This document shows, piece after piece, positions 1 to 8,690 of a stretch of 18,919 bases of DNA. The DNA lies in NCBI GenBank assembly GCA_963661055.1, contig CAVLAC010000030.1, forward strand, positions 1 through 18,919. Reading direction: 5' to 3'. The stretch's first letter is position 1. Each line of letters begins with the position of its first letter. Source of the stretch: UBA1067 sp963661055. GTDB taxonomy: Bacteria; Verrucomicrobiota; Kiritimatiellia; RFP12; UBA1067. The position numbers and the translations under genes were made by a program. The notes under the pieces are model-generated. The model saw only the letters and a list, made by a program, of their open reading frames with translations. It was not told the origin of the DNA and did not search any database.

Positions 1-327
1 GTGACGACCCTTCTTGAGAAGGTGCTCGTGCGGGATGTCAACGCGGCACTTGCGGATGCCTCAAGTGTGAGCGCGCTTATTAAGGAGTCGCTGAAGGGCT
101 TAACGGGCGCGGCAGAAGTTGCCGTCCCCCCGGCTCTTGCGGAAACCTTGCGGGCGCAACTCGCGGGCGAGAAGAACCTGACGGTCGTTCCTGATGAGAG
201 CGTGCGTACAGGCTTCGCCGTGAAAGTTGATGGCGGGCGCGTCGAGCACGCGTTCACGGGCGCGGTTGTCGCGGCAGAATTGGCGCGGCGTTTGCGTCCT
301 GACCTCGCTAAGCTCGTGCGGGAATAA
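1..327 (+). CDS. atpE: V-type ATP synthase subunit E, C-terminal part (5' end outside window)
   Basis: This is the end of the peripheral-stalk subunit E of a bacterial V/A-type rotary ATPase, which links the cytoplasmic A/B head to the membrane part. The visible 108 residues show the family's usual C-terminal layout: a 'TGFAVKVDGG' strand-turn near residues 70-79, then an alternating helix ending in 'LARRLRPDLAKLV', the typical terminal helix of subunit E. Full-length E proteins are about 190-210 residues, so the long N-terminal coiled-coil is missing. The GTG at base 1 is probably an internal valine rather than a start. The gene lies 12 bases before a DUF2764 gene and then subunits A and B, which strongly supports the call. 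Confidence 0.8.
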   Translation: MTTLLEKVLVRDVNAALADASSVSALIKESLKGLTGAAEVAVPPALAETLRAQLAGEKNLTVVPDESVRTGFAVKVDGGRVEHAFTGAVVAAELARRLRPDLAKLVRE

Positions 328-339
328 AAGAGGCAGGGT

Positions 340-819
340 ATGGCAACGGACTATTTAGTTTCGAGCTTGCCGGCACTTGTATTTGACGCGCCATCGCCGA
401 TTACACGCGAGGAGTTTCTTTCGCGCTGTGGGGGCGTATGGCCTGAGCCTGGCGCGAAGTGGCGCGATCTTGAGACGCAACTCAGGAATACGCTTGCTGA
501 AGCGCGGGCTCTCGCGAAAGGCGCGAGTACTGAAAGTGCCCGCGTGTGGCAGCGTCCTGTAGAGGGGTGCGCGCTTTATTGGTGCGGACGCGTCAAGGCG
601 TGCTTTCAAGAGAAGGATGTCTTCAAGCGCGAGGCGCTACTCGATCGTGTGTGGTGGGACGCGGCAGGCGAACTCATCGCGCCCTCGGCTCCTTTGGGCA
701 AAGGCGCGCTCGAGGCTTACGCTATTCGGCTTAACATTGCTCTTAAGCGTGCACAAATCTCGCAGGCGAAGGGCAATGAAGCATTTGACCGCCTTACGGC
801 GGAAACAAAACGAGACTGA
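340..819 (+). CDS. DUF2764 family protein of the V-ATPase operon
   Basis: This 159-residue protein starts with 'YLVSSLPALVFDAPSPIT' (residues 5-22), the N-terminal signature of DUF2764. Genes of this family lie between subunits E and A in V-ATPase operons of Chlamydiae, Bacteroidetes and spirochaetes. Its biochemical role is not established. The position suggests a structural or assembly subunit, possibly replacing subunit C/F, but that is inference. The rest is a charged, Ala-rich, probably helical protein with a conserved-looking 'LLDRVWWDAA' stretch. It seems short for the family as I remember it. There is no signal peptide or membrane segment, so it should be cytoplasmic. The upstream ribosome binding site is weak. 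It ends 24 bases before atpA and is surely co-transcribed with it. Confidence 0.75.
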   Translation: MATDYLVSSLPALVFDAPSPITREEFLSRCGGVWPEPGAKWRDLETQLRNTLAEARALAKGASTESARVWQRPVEGCALYWCGRVKACFQEKDVFKREALLDRVWWDAAGELIAPSAPLGKGALEAYAIRLNIALKRAQISQAKGNEAFDRLTAETKRD

Positions 820-843
820 TTTAGTATTCGGAGGTATTTTTAA

Positions 844-2607
844 ATGACGGCAAAAGGTAAGATAGTCGCAGTAAATGGCAATATGATTTCCGTTGCCTTT
901 GAAGGCGCGGTAGCACAAAACGAAGTCGGCTACGCCCAACTCGGCGAAAAGCGGCTGATGGCGGAAATTGTCCGTGTGCGTGGCTCGCGGTGCGACATGC
1001 AGGTATTTGAGTCGACGACCGACCTCGCTGTGGATGACACGGTTGAGTTCACGGGCGAACTTCTCGCGGCGGAATTGGGACCAGGTCTTCTTGGGCAGGT
1101 CTACGACGGCCTCCAAAACCCGCTACCTGAACTCGCGAAAGAGGCGAGCAAGATTTCTAAGGACGCGGGCTTCTTCTTGCAACGCGGCATGTATCTGCCA
1201 GGTTTGCCGCGTGATGTGAAGTGGGCGTGGCATCCGACGGCGAAAGTCGGTGCGCAGGTAACGGCGGGCGAAGGGCTTGGCTGGGTGCCCGAGGGCATCT
1301 TCGATGGGAATAAGCTTCCTGGACATAAGATTATGGTTCCGTTCGCGTTCCGCGGCGTTTACACGGTAAAGGAACTCGCGGCGGCGGGTGAGTACACGGT
1401 ACTCGACCCGATTGCCACGCTGACGGACTCTGAGGGCAACGATGTTAAGGTGACGATGATGCAGCGTTGGCCTGTGAAAGTGCCGATTAAGTGCTTTACT
1501 GAGCGCCTTGCGCCGACTGAGACGCTTGAGACGACGGTGCGGACGATTGATACCTTCTTCCCAGTAGCCGTAGGCGGAACTTACTGCATTCCGGGTCCGT
1601 TCGGTGCGGGCAAGACGGTTTTGCAACAGACGACGGCGCGTTATGCGAAGGTAGATGTCGTGATTTCAGCGGCGTGCGGCGAGCGTGCGGGCGAAGTCGT
1701 TGAAACGCTCAAGGAGTTTCCTGAGATTGTCGACCCGAAGACGGGGCAGTCGCTGATGAAGCGTACGATTATTATTTGTAATACTTCGTCGATGCCTGTC
1801 GCCTCGCGTGAAGCTTCGGTTTACACGGCGGTGACGCTCGCGGAATATTTCCGTCAGATGGGGCTCGCCGTTCTCGTGCTCGCGGACTCCACCTCGCGCT
1901 GGGCGCAGGCGATGCGTGAACTTTCGGGACGCTTGGAAGAGATTCCTGGCGAAGAAGCGTTCCCTGCTTACTTGGAATCGCGCATTGCCGCGTTCTATGA
2001 GCGCGCGGGGCGTGTGAAGCTGAAAGATGGCACGGTTGGGTCCGTCACGATTGGCGGCACGGTTTCGCCTGCGGGCGGCAACTTCGATGAGCCAGTGACG
2101 CAGGCGACCTTGAAGGTCGTGGGCGGCTTCCACGGGCTTTCGCGTGCCCGTTCGGATGCGCGGCGTTATCCCGCGATTGACCCGCTCGAGAGCTGGAGTC
2201 ACTATCCGTCGGTCATTGAGCAGGAGCGCGTTGAGAAGGCGCGTGCGATTCTGCGGCGCGGCAGTGAAGTTGGGCAGATGATGAAAGTCGTCGGCGAAGA
2301 AGGTACGAGCCTTGAGGACTTCACTACTTATTTGAAGGCGGAGTTCCTCGACGCGGTTTATCTGCAACAGAACGCGTTCTCTGACGCGGACGCGACGACC
2401 CCCGTCGCCCGTCAGCGCGAGATGTTCGACATTGTCGAGAAGGTGCTCGCGGCAAGCTTCGGCTTTAAGACGAAGGATGAGACGCGTAAGTTCTTTACCG
2501 ACTTGCGGCAGGCTTTCATTGACTGGAACGATACGCCGTTTGAGGACGCGCGGTTCGCGTCCGGCAAGGCGGCATTAACTGAGAAGGTCACGGCGGCGGC
2601 ACTGTAA
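844..2607 (+). CDS. atpA: V-type ATP synthase subunit A (catalytic)
   Basis: This is the catalytic, nucleotide-binding subunit of the V/A-type ATPase head; it couples ATP hydrolysis or synthesis to H+ or Na+ movement. At 587 residues it has the normal length. The Walker A loop GPFGAGKT is at residues 251-258, the catalytic glutamate loop 'ACGERAGE' puts E280 in the active site, and the Walker B region 'VLVLADSTSRW' places the Mg-ligand aspartate at D348. The A-specific non-homologous insert, absent from F-type beta, is visible around residues 115-200 ('GMYLPGL', 'GLGWVPEG'). GGAGG at 830-834 lies nine bases before the ATG. It sits between the DUF2764 gene and atpB in one operon. All key residues are present, so it should be active. 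Confidence 0.97.
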   Translation: MTAKGKIVAVNGNMISVAFEGAVAQNEVGYAQLGEKRLMAEIVRVRGSRCDMQVFESTTDLAVDDTVEFTGELLAAELGPGLLGQVYDGLQNPLPELAKEASKISKDAGFFLQRGMYLPGLPRDVKWAWHPTAKVGAQVTAGEGLGWVPEGIFDGNKLPGHKIMVPFAFRGVYTVKELAAAGEYTVLDPIATLTDSEGNDVKVTMMQRWPVKVPIKCFTERLAPTETLETTVRTIDTFFPVAVGGTYCIPGPFGAGKTVLQQTTARYAKVDVVISAACGERAGEVVETLKEFPEIVDPKTGQSLMKRTIIICNTSSMPVASREASVYTAVTLAEYFRQMGLAVLVLADSTSRWAQAMRELSGRLEEIPGEEAFPAYLESRIAAFYERAGRVKLKDGTVGSVTIGGTVSPAGGNFDEPVTQATLKVVGGFHGLSRARSDARRYPAIDPLESWSHYPSVIEQERVEKARAILRRGSEVGQMMKVVGEEGTSLEDFTTYLKAEFLDAVYLQQNAFSDADATTPVARQREMFDIVEKVLAASFGFKTKDETRKFFTDLRQAFIDWNDTPFEDARFASGKAALTEKVTAAAL

Positions 2608-2627
2608 ACGCTAAAGGAGTAAATAAA

Positions 2628-3932
2628 ATGTTTAACAACAAGATTTACCACAAAATTGACGCGCTATCGGGGTCCGTCGCGACTCTGCGCGCCGAGGGCG
2701 TGAAATATAGCGAGATTGCGGAAGTCGAATCGCGTGCGGGCACTTCGCTTGCGCAGGTCATTAAGCTTGATGGCGACAATGTGACCTTGCAGATTTTTGC
2801 GGGTGCGCGTGGCGTTGATACGGCGGCGAAGGTTCGCTTCTTGGGTGAGACGATGAAGGTTCCGTTCTCGGATGACCTTCTTGGACGCGCCTTTACGGGT
2901 GCGGGAGTGCCGCGTGATGGGGGGCCTGCCGTGGTGGGCGAGGAGTCGCCGATTGGACAGCCCTCGGTCAACCCGTCGCGGCGTGTTATGCCGCACGAGA
3001 TGGTGCGCACTAACATCCCGATGATTGACCTCTTCAACTCGCTTGTGAAGAGTCAGAAGTTGCCTATTTTTGCGCGTGCGGGTGAGCCGTACAACGAACT
3101 TTTGGCGCGTATTGCTCTGCAGGCTGACTCGGATGTCATTGTCATTGGCGGTATGGGGCTTAAGTATGACGAATATCTCAAGTTTCGTGATACGCTTGAT
3201 AAGTCGGGCGCGCTCTCGAAGACGGTGATGTTCGTTCATACGGCGGCGGACCCGACGGTCGAATGTATGCTCGTACCTGATGTCTCGCTCGCGGTCGCCG
3301 AGAAGTTTGCGCTCAAGGGCAAGGATGTCCTCGTGTTGCTAACGGATATGACGAGCTTCGCGGACGCGATGAAGGAAATCGCGATTACGATGGAGCAGAT
3401 TCCGTCCAATCGTGGTTATCCAGGCGACCTCTATTCTCAGCTTGCCTCGCGTTATGAGAAGGCTGTTGACTTTGATGGCGCGGGCTCCATCACGATTCTC
3501 GCGGTGACGACGATGCCGGGCGACGATGTGACGCACCCTGTGCCGGATAACACGGGTTACATTACGGAAGGGCAGTTCTACTTGCGTAACGGGCGTATCG
3601 AGCCGTTTGGTTCGCTCTCGCGTCTGAAACAGCAGGTCAACAAGAACACGCGTGAAGATCACCGCACGATTATGGACGCCATGATTAAGCTTTATGCGCA
3701 GTATAAGGAAGCGCTTGAGAAACAGTCGATGGGCTTTCGTATGTCGGCGTGGGATATGAAGCTTTTGAAGTATGGCGCGGCATTTGAGAAGAATATGATG
3801 GATCTCTCCGTCAATATTCCGCTCGAAGAAGCGCTTGACTTGGGCTGGAAGATTCTGGCGGACTGCTTTGAGAAGTCCGAGACAGGCATCCCGACGAAAC
3901 TCGCGGATAAGTTCTGGCCGACGGCTAAGTAA
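2628..3932 (+). CDS. atpB: V-type ATP synthase subunit B (non-catalytic)
   Basis: This is the regulatory subunit that alternates with A in the hexameric ATPase head. Its 434 residues match the family length. As expected for B, there is no Walker A lysine; the equivalent stretch reads 'LPIFARAGEPYNELLARI' at residues 145-162. Other B landmarks are 'GRAFTGAGVPRDGGP', 'VLVLLTDMTSFADAMKEI', 'SNRGYPGDLYSQLASRYEKA' and 'MPGDDVTHPVPDNTGYITEGQ'. The segment after 'YEKA' departs from the usual YERAGR wording and reads 'VDFDGAGSIT'. AAAGGAG just upstream gives a clear ribosome binding site. In most bacterial operons of this type subunit D (central rotor) comes next; here topA follows after 25 bases. 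Confidence 0.96.
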   Translation: MFNNKIYHKIDALSGSVATLRAEGVKYSEIAEVESRAGTSLAQVIKLDGDNVTLQIFAGARGVDTAAKVRFLGETMKVPFSDDLLGRAFTGAGVPRDGGPAVVGEESPIGQPSVNPSRRVMPHEMVRTNIPMIDLFNSLVKSQKLPIFARAGEPYNELLARIALQADSDVIVIGGMGLKYDEYLKFRDTLDKSGALSKTVMFVHTAADPTVECMLVPDVSLAVAEKFALKGKDVLVLLTDMTSFADAMKEIAITMEQIPSNRGYPGDLYSQLASRYEKAVDFDGAGSITILAVTTMPGDDVTHPVPDNTGYITEGQFYLRNGRIEPFGSLSRLKQQVNKNTREDHRTIMDAMIKLYAQYKEALEKQSMGFRMSAWDMKLLKYGAAFEKNMMDLSVNIPLEEALDLGWKILADCFEKSETGIPTKLADKFWPTAK

Positions 3933-3936
3933 AAAG

Positions 3937-3942
3937 AAGGAG
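3937..3942 (+). promoter_or_regulatory. Probable ribosome binding site of topA
   Basis: AAGGAG lies 15 bases before the ATG at 3958, which is longer than usual. The frame stays open upstream into atpB, to an ATG at 3835. The start at 3958 is preferred because the protein then begins 'MGKNLLIVESPAKAKTI', the canonical TopA N-terminus with the Toprim glutamate at residue 9 as in E. coli. Confidence 0.5.
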
Positions 3943-3957
3943 TCGATAGAAAAAGAT

Positions 3958-6504
3958 ATGGGTAAGAATCTGCTAATAGTGGAATCGCCTGCTAAGGCGA
4001 AGACAATCGGTAAATATTTAGGACCTGACTTCACAGTTAAGAGTTCGGTGGGGCACATTCGTGACTTGCCGAAGAGTGATAAGGCGATTGAGATTGAGAA
4101 GGACGGCGACAATCACTGGGAGTTTATGCCCAAGTATGTCGTCTCTGAGGGCAAGGAGCATGTAATTACCGATTTGAAGGCGGCGGTAAAGACTTCCGAC
4201 AAGATCTATCTTGCGAGCGATCCTGACCGTGAAGGAGAAGCCATTGCCTGGCACTTGAAGCAGGTGCTCGAACCCGTGGCGGGCAAGAAGCCATTCTGCC
4301 GCGTCACTTATAACGAAATCACGAAGTCCGCCGTCCTAAAGGCAATTTCTGAGCCGCGTGACATTGATATGCCGCGTGTGGACGCGCAGCAAGCGCGGCG
4401 TATTCTCGACCGCTTGGTGGGCTACAAGGTTTCGCCTCTTCTTTGGAAGTATGTGCAGTGTCCGCGTAGTTATACGCTGAGCGCGGGGCGGGTGCAGTCC
4501 GTCGCCTTGCGCCTACTCGTCGAGCGCAAGCGGGAAATTGACGCGTTCAAGCCCGAGACCTACTATTTGCTCGGCGTAGAGGCGCAGAAGCAGAAGTTGC
4601 CGCCCTTTATCGCGAAGTTGGCGCGACTCGACGGAGAAAAACCGAATGTCCGTGCGAAGCAGGATGCGGATAATATGCTCCTCGATTTGACTGGGGCACA
4701 CCTCGAGGTGACGGATGTCGCGGAAAAGCCGCGCACGAAGCATCCGCTCCCGCCATTCACGACTTCTACCTTGCAGCAGACCGCCTCGAGCGTGCTCGCG
4801 TTTTCGCCTGGACGGACGATGAAGCTCGCGCAGGGTCTGTATGAGAAGGGCTTCATCACCTATATGCGTACGGACTCGGTTAATGTTTCCGACCAAGCGC
4901 GTGAGGCGGCGAAGGCGCTCATTACGCAAGAGTTTGGCGAGAAGTTCTATCCTGAGACCCCGAACTTCTATAAGTCGAAAGAGAATGCCCAGGGGGCGCA
5001 CGAAGCGATTCGCCCGACGGAAGTGACGCGGCATCCGAAAGACATTACGACACTTGAGGCGCCCGAGCTTAAGCTTTACGACCTCATTTGGCGGCGTTTC
5101 TTGGCGAGCCAGATGGCGGACGCGAAGACACTTTTGCGCACGGTCACCCTTGAGCCGCGCAAGGCTTCTTTGACGCACAGCTACATCTTCACGGCTTCGG
5201 CGACGGATATTCTCTTCGAAGGCTTCTTAAAGGTTATGAAGCTCTCGCTGAAGAAGCGTCCGACGAATCCCGATGAAGAGGAAAATGACGCGAGTGACGA
5301 AGTTGATGCGCTTCCTGAGATGGCGAAAGGCGACAATCTCGAGGCGGTGCGGTGGCTCGCGGATGAAAAGCAGACGAAGGGTCCCTCCAATTACTCCGAA
5401 GCAGCGCTCATTAAGGCGCTCGAAGAGAATGGTGTGGGAAGGCCGTCTACTTATGCGCAGACAATTGAGACGCTGAAACTGCGTGAATACGCGGTGACCG
5501 AGAAGCGCAAGCTCATCCCGACCGAGCGCGGCATTTTGGTGTGCGATTGGCTTGTGAAGAAGCTCGATTCGCTCTTCAATGTCGGCTATACGGCGCAAAT
5601 GGAAGCCGAGCTCGATAAGATTGAGGAGAAGGGCGAGCCGATGAACGATATGCTCAGCGACTTCTACAAGAACTTCCTCGCTTCGCTTGAGTCTTGCCGC
5701 GACGCGGCACCTGAGGATGCTAAGTTTGATATTGTCTTCTCGCTCCTCGACCAAGTTAAGACTTGGAAGGAAGCGAAGAAGGTGGGTAAGCGTATTTATG
5801 ACGATCACGCCTTCGTGGAGAGCGTCCGTCAACAACGCGACGCGAAGAAGATGTTGAGTGCGAAGCAGTTGGACTTCCTCGTGCGTCTCGTCATTCTTTA
5901 TAAGGAGCAGATTCCTGACGCGGAGCGCACCCTCGCCGAAGCGGGGCTCATGACGAATAGTATGATCACGGTCACGCAAAAGGCAGATCCCGCGAAGGTG
6001 CAGTATGCGTTTGAGCAACTTGACCGCATTAATGTGCCGGATGAGAGCCAGTTTATGAAGAGCCTGCGTGAGCAATATGATCACGGACGCGCCTTGTCGG
6101 TGAAGCAAATGGCGATTTTGGCGCGTAGTGTCTGCGAGAACTCGGCGGGCTTGCCTAATTCGGCGGAAATCATCGCGAATCTGGCGGAGTTTGTGCCGGG
6201 TGGCTTTACGCCGCCGACGAAAGACCCGGTTGTGGAGCATATGCTTGCGCTCATTGGCTTCATCAAGGAATGGCGGCCGAAGTCGCGCAAGGGTCACAAG
6301 GTTTACGACGACCAGGAGTTCGCTGAAAGCCTGCGCGCCCAATATAAGCGGCGGCACATCCTGAGTATGCGGCAAGCCACGGCTTTGCGGCGCATTTTGA
6401 GCGTCTATCACGCTCAGATTCCTAACTTCGAGGAAGAGGTGAAGAGGTGTGATTTGCCGCTGCCGAAGGAGTTGGAAAAGAAGGAACTCGAAGAGCAAGA
6501 GTAA
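3958..6504 (+). CDS. topA: DNA topoisomerase I (type IA) with unusual C-terminal repeats
   Basis: This enzyme relaxes negative supercoils by cutting one strand through a 5'-phosphotyrosine link. The product is 848 residues. The Toprim domain shows 'LLIVESPAKAKTI' with E9 and 'DPDREGEAIAWHL' starting at D88 (D88, D90, E92). The active-site segment 'GFITYMRTDSVN' gives Y302 and R304. The catalytic core ends near residue 590. Instead of the usual Cys-rich zinc ribbons, the C-terminus (about 596-848) has no CxxC pairs and carries three copies of a helical repeat of about 70-80 residues. Each copy has the gapless core F-x2-S-[LV]-R-x-Q-x6-L-S-x-[KR]-Q at 619-637, 699-717 and 788-806. The gene begins 25 bases after atpB, so readthrough from the ATPase operon is likely, and its stop overlaps the ATG of the recombinase gene (TAATG). 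Confidence 0.95.
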   Translation: MGKNLLIVESPAKAKTIGKYLGPDFTVKSSVGHIRDLPKSDKAIEIEKDGDNHWEFMPKYVVSEGKEHVITDLKAAVKTSDKIYLASDPDREGEAIAWHLKQVLEPVAGKKPFCRVTYNEITKSAVLKAISEPRDIDMPRVDAQQARRILDRLVGYKVSPLLWKYVQCPRSYTLSAGRVQSVALRLLVERKREIDAFKPETYYLLGVEAQKQKLPPFIAKLARLDGEKPNVRAKQDADNMLLDLTGAHLEVTDVAEKPRTKHPLPPFTTSTLQQTASSVLAFSPGRTMKLAQGLYEKGFITYMRTDSVNVSDQAREAAKALITQEFGEKFYPETPNFYKSKENAQGAHEAIRPTEVTRHPKDITTLEAPELKLYDLIWRRFLASQMADAKTLLRTVTLEPRKASLTHSYIFTASATDILFEGFLKVMKLSLKKRPTNPDEEENDASDEVDALPEMAKGDNLEAVRWLADEKQTKGPSNYSEAALIKALEENGVGRPSTYAQTIETLKLREYAVTEKRKLIPTERGILVCDWLVKKLDSLFNVGYTAQMEAELDKIEEKGEPMNDMLSDFYKNFLASLESCRDAAPEDAKFDIVFSLLDQVKTWKEAKKVGKRIYDDHAFVESVRQQRDAKKMLSAKQLDFLVRLVILYKEQIPDAERTLAEAGLMTNSMITVTQKADPAKVQYAFEQLDRINVPDESQFMKSLREQYDHGRALSVKQMAILARSVCENSAGLPNSAEIIANLAEFVPGGFTPPTKDPVVEHMLALIGFIKEWRPKSRKGHKVYDDQEFAESLRAQYKRRHILSMRQATALRRILSVYHAQIPNFEEEVKRCDLPLPKELEKKELEEQE

Positions 6505-7469
6505 TGAAACCCGAGGCGACAGGCTGTCCGTTAAACCGATTCACAAAGGACGACCCGTTAATTGCGCGTTTTGCGGACTATTTAACGGGTGAGCGGAATA
6601 TGTCGCTGAATACGCGCGAGAACTACTTGCAAGATCTCGCGCAGTTGGTGGGTTCTACTTGGGGCGAGGCGGCGGAGCCTCCCTATGAGTGGGCGACGCT
6701 CGGCGAAAGTGCCGCGCACCGCTATCTCACCGCGCTTTCTCACGAGGGGGCGAAGCCCGCGACACTGCGGCGCAAATTGGCGGCGGGGCGTTCGTTCTTC
6801 CGCTTTTTGGAGCGTGAAGGGGTGGTGAAGGAGAATCCGTTTGCCTATATGCGCGGACCTCGCCTCGCCCGCACTCTGCCGCGCATCTTCTCGCAGGAGG
6901 ATGTCGGGCGGTTCTTGTCGCGTCCGTTGAAAGACTTGGCACTTGGGCTAATTGAGACCTATCCTGCCTTGAGGGATAAGGCGATTTTTGAATTCCTCTA
7001 TTCGACGGGGTGCCGTATAAGCGAGGCACTATCGGTTAAATGGGGCGATATCGACTTCAATCGGGGCTCGCTTATTGTGACGGGCAAAGGCTCGAAAGAT
7101 CGCCTCGTTATTCTTGGTAAGCCCGCCATCCACGCGTTGGAGTCGCTCTATCGGGAAGTTGCGAATCAGAAACCCGAATGCGCGGGGATGGACTCCCTCG
7201 TATTCTTGGGCGACCGCTTTGGCTCACTTTCGCGCGGCGTAGTTGAGCACCGTATGAAGCGGTATTTGGCTGAAGCGCAACTCCCCTTGACGCTCACACC
7301 CCACAAATTACGGCATAGTTTCGCCACGCACTTGCTGGACGCGGGGGCTGATTTACGCAGTGTCCAAGAGATGCTCGGGCACGCGTCACTTTCTACAACA
7401 CAGATTTACACCCATGTTTCGGTCGAGCGGCTTAAGGAGGAATGTGCGAAATTTCATCCGCGCGGCTAA
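6504..7469 (+). CDS. Tyrosine recombinase of the XerC/XerD family
   Basis: This is a site-specific recombinase that, in the Xer family, resolves chromosome dimers at dif next to the division septum. The 321-residue protein has the two expected parts: an N-terminal SAM-like DNA-binding domain (about 15-110, 'LTGERNMSLNTRENYLQDL') and a catalytic domain with the full R-K-H-R-H-Y set. The residues are R171 ('TGCRISEAL'), K195 ('TGKGSKDRLV'), H267 and R270 ('HKLRHSFATHLL'), H293 ('LGHASLSTTQIYTHV') and nucleophile Y302. The length is near the usual 300. It overlaps the topA stop by one base, so the two are translationally coupled; both act on DNA topology. I cannot tell XerC from XerD. No inverted repeats or cargo next to it suggest an integrase of a mobile element, so a housekeeping role is more likely. 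Confidence 0.9.
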   Translation: MKPEATGCPLNRFTKDDPLIARFADYLTGERNMSLNTRENYLQDLAQLVGSTWGEAAEPPYEWATLGESAAHRYLTALSHEGAKPATLRRKLAAGRSFFRFLEREGVVKENPFAYMRGPRLARTLPRIFSQEDVGRFLSRPLKDLALGLIETYPALRDKAIFEFLYSTGCRISEALSVKWGDIDFNRGSLIVTGKGSKDRLVILGKPAIHALESLYREVANQKPECAGMDSLVFLGDRFGSLSRGVVEHRMKRYLAEAQLPLTLTPHKLRHSFATHLLDAGADLRSVQEMLGHASLSTTQIYTHVSVERLKEECAKFHPRG

Positions 7470-7487
7470 GCAAAATGACGCGAAATA

Positions 7488-7496
7488 TGGTATAAT
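7488..7496 (+). promoter_or_regulatory. Extended -10 promoter for the cysteine desulfurase gene
   Basis: TGGTATAAT is a perfect extended -10 element in the 36-base gap after the recombinase gene. No convincing -35 box lies 17 bases upstream. A start seven or so bases downstream would fall at about 7502-7505, immediately before the ATG at 7506, so the mRNA would be leaderless or nearly so. Confidence 0.7.
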
Positions 7497-7505
7497 AGTT
7501 AGGCA

Positions 7506-8690
7506 ATGCAAAGAATAGTCTACTTCGACAATAATGCGACGACACGCGTAGCCCCTGAGGTGCGCGATGTTATGCTACCGTTTTTAGGTGATTTATACGG
7601 CAATCCGAGTTCTATGCACGCTTTCGGCGGCGAAATTGCGCGTTATCTGACGCGGGCACGGGAGGAAGTGGCGCGGTTCATCAACTGCTCGCCCGAAGAA
7701 ATTATCTTCACTTCTTGCGCGACTGAGTCGGATAATACCGCACTGCGCGGCACGGCGGAATTCCTCGGCAAGGAATCGAAAATCATAACGACGGCGGTGG
7801 AACATCCCGCCATCCTCCAGCCCGCGCGGCGTTTGAAGGCGAATGGTTGGACGGAAGTTGAGCTGCCCGTAAACGGCGTGGGGCAAATCGACCTCGACCA
7901 GCTTCGGGCGGAACTGAAGGACACGAAAAAGGCGCTCGTCTCCATTATGTGGGCGAACAATGAGACGGGCACGGTCTTCCCGATGGAGCAAATCGCCGAG
8001 ATCTGTAAGGAATATGGCGCGATTTTGCATACGGATGCCGTCCAAGTCGCGGGCAAGATACCTGTCGATGTCCAGAAAGTGCCCGTTGATATGCTCTCGA
8101 TGAGCGGACACAAGTTCCACGCCCCGAAGGGGATTGGCTTACTGTATGTCCGTAAAGGCGTACACTTTAAACCCTTTATGCTCGGCGGACACCAAGAGAA
8201 CGGCAGGCGTGCGGGCACGGAGAATGTTCCGTATATTGTCGGGCTCGCTAAGGCGTGTGAACTCGCCCGCCTTGGTATGGCGGAGGAAGCGAAGAAGCTC
8301 ACGGTTTTGCGGGATAAGCTTGAGAAGGGCATACTTGCCGCGTGCCCGAATACGCGCGTCAATGGTGACGCGGCACATCGCCTCCCGAATACGCTCAATG
8401 TCAGCTTTGAGTATATCGAGGGCGAGGCTATTGCCTACCGCTTGAGTGACCTTGGAATTTGCATTTCGACGGGCAGTGCTTGCGCGTCGGGTTCGCTTGA
8501 CCCAAGCCATGTGATTCGGGCGATGGGCGTTCCGTTTATCGCCGTCCACGGTTCGGTGCGCTTTTCGCTTTCGCGCTATAATACGATGGAAGATGTCGAT
8601 TATGTGCTCGAGAAGCTTCCGCCCGTCATCAAAGGCTTGCGCGATCTCTCGCCTTTTGGCCCTAACTCTGACCCCACAACCTACAAATAA
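7506..8690 (+). CDS. nifS: Cysteine desulfurase, NifS/IscS type
   Basis: This PLP enzyme takes sulfur from L-cysteine to a persulfide for Fe-S clusters and thiolated cofactors, in the cytoplasm. The 394 residues are full length. 'YFDNNATTRVAPEV' opens the protein, 'SMSGHKFHAPKG' holds the PLP lysine K203, and 'STGSACASGSLDPSHVIRAMG' holds the persulfide-forming C326 in the flexible loop of the NifS/IscS class. 'HTDAVQVAGK' supplies the cofactor aspartate. There is no Shine-Dalgarno match of note and the extended -10 promoter lies only nine bases upstream of the ATG, so a very short leader is likely. No iscU, iscA or tRNA-thiolation gene is adjacent, so its sulfur acceptor cannot be told from context. 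A small lipoprotein gene follows directly after the stop. Confidence 0.95.
   Translation: MQRIVYFDNNATTRVAPEVRDVMLPFLGDLYGNPSSMHAFGGEIARYLTRAREEVARFINCSPEEIIFTSCATESDNTALRGTAEFLGKESKIITTAVEHPAILQPARRLKANGWTEVELPVNGVGQIDLDQLRAELKDTKKALVSIMWANNETGTVFPMEQIAEICKEYGAILHTDAVQVAGKIPVDVQKVPVDMLSMSGHKFHAPKGIGLLYVRKGVHFKPFMLGGHQENGRRAGTENVPYIVGLAKACELARLGMAEEAKKLTVLRDKLEKGILAACPNTRVNGDAAHRLPNTLNVSFEYIEGEAIAYRLSDLGICISTGSACASGSLDPSHVIRAMGVPFIAVHGSVRFSLSRYNTMEDVDYVLEKLPPVIKGLRDLSPFGPNSDPTTYK

Noticed and set aside
3835..3957. Upstream ATG that would lengthen TopA by 41 residues
   Set aside because: It overlaps atpB, and the canonical TopA N-terminus starts at 3958 with the Toprim glutamate at residue 9.
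5227..6498. A 423-codon open frame on the - strand opposite the topA C-terminal region, and several other long antisense frames
   Set aside because: The + strand topA is convincing, while the antisense products are Arg/His/Leu-rich with no motif. They arise from the high GC third-position bias.
6504..7469. Tyrosine recombinase as the integrase of a mobile island
   Set aside because: It overlaps topA, has Xer-like length and motifs, and there is no att-like repeat, tRNA or phage gene nearby.
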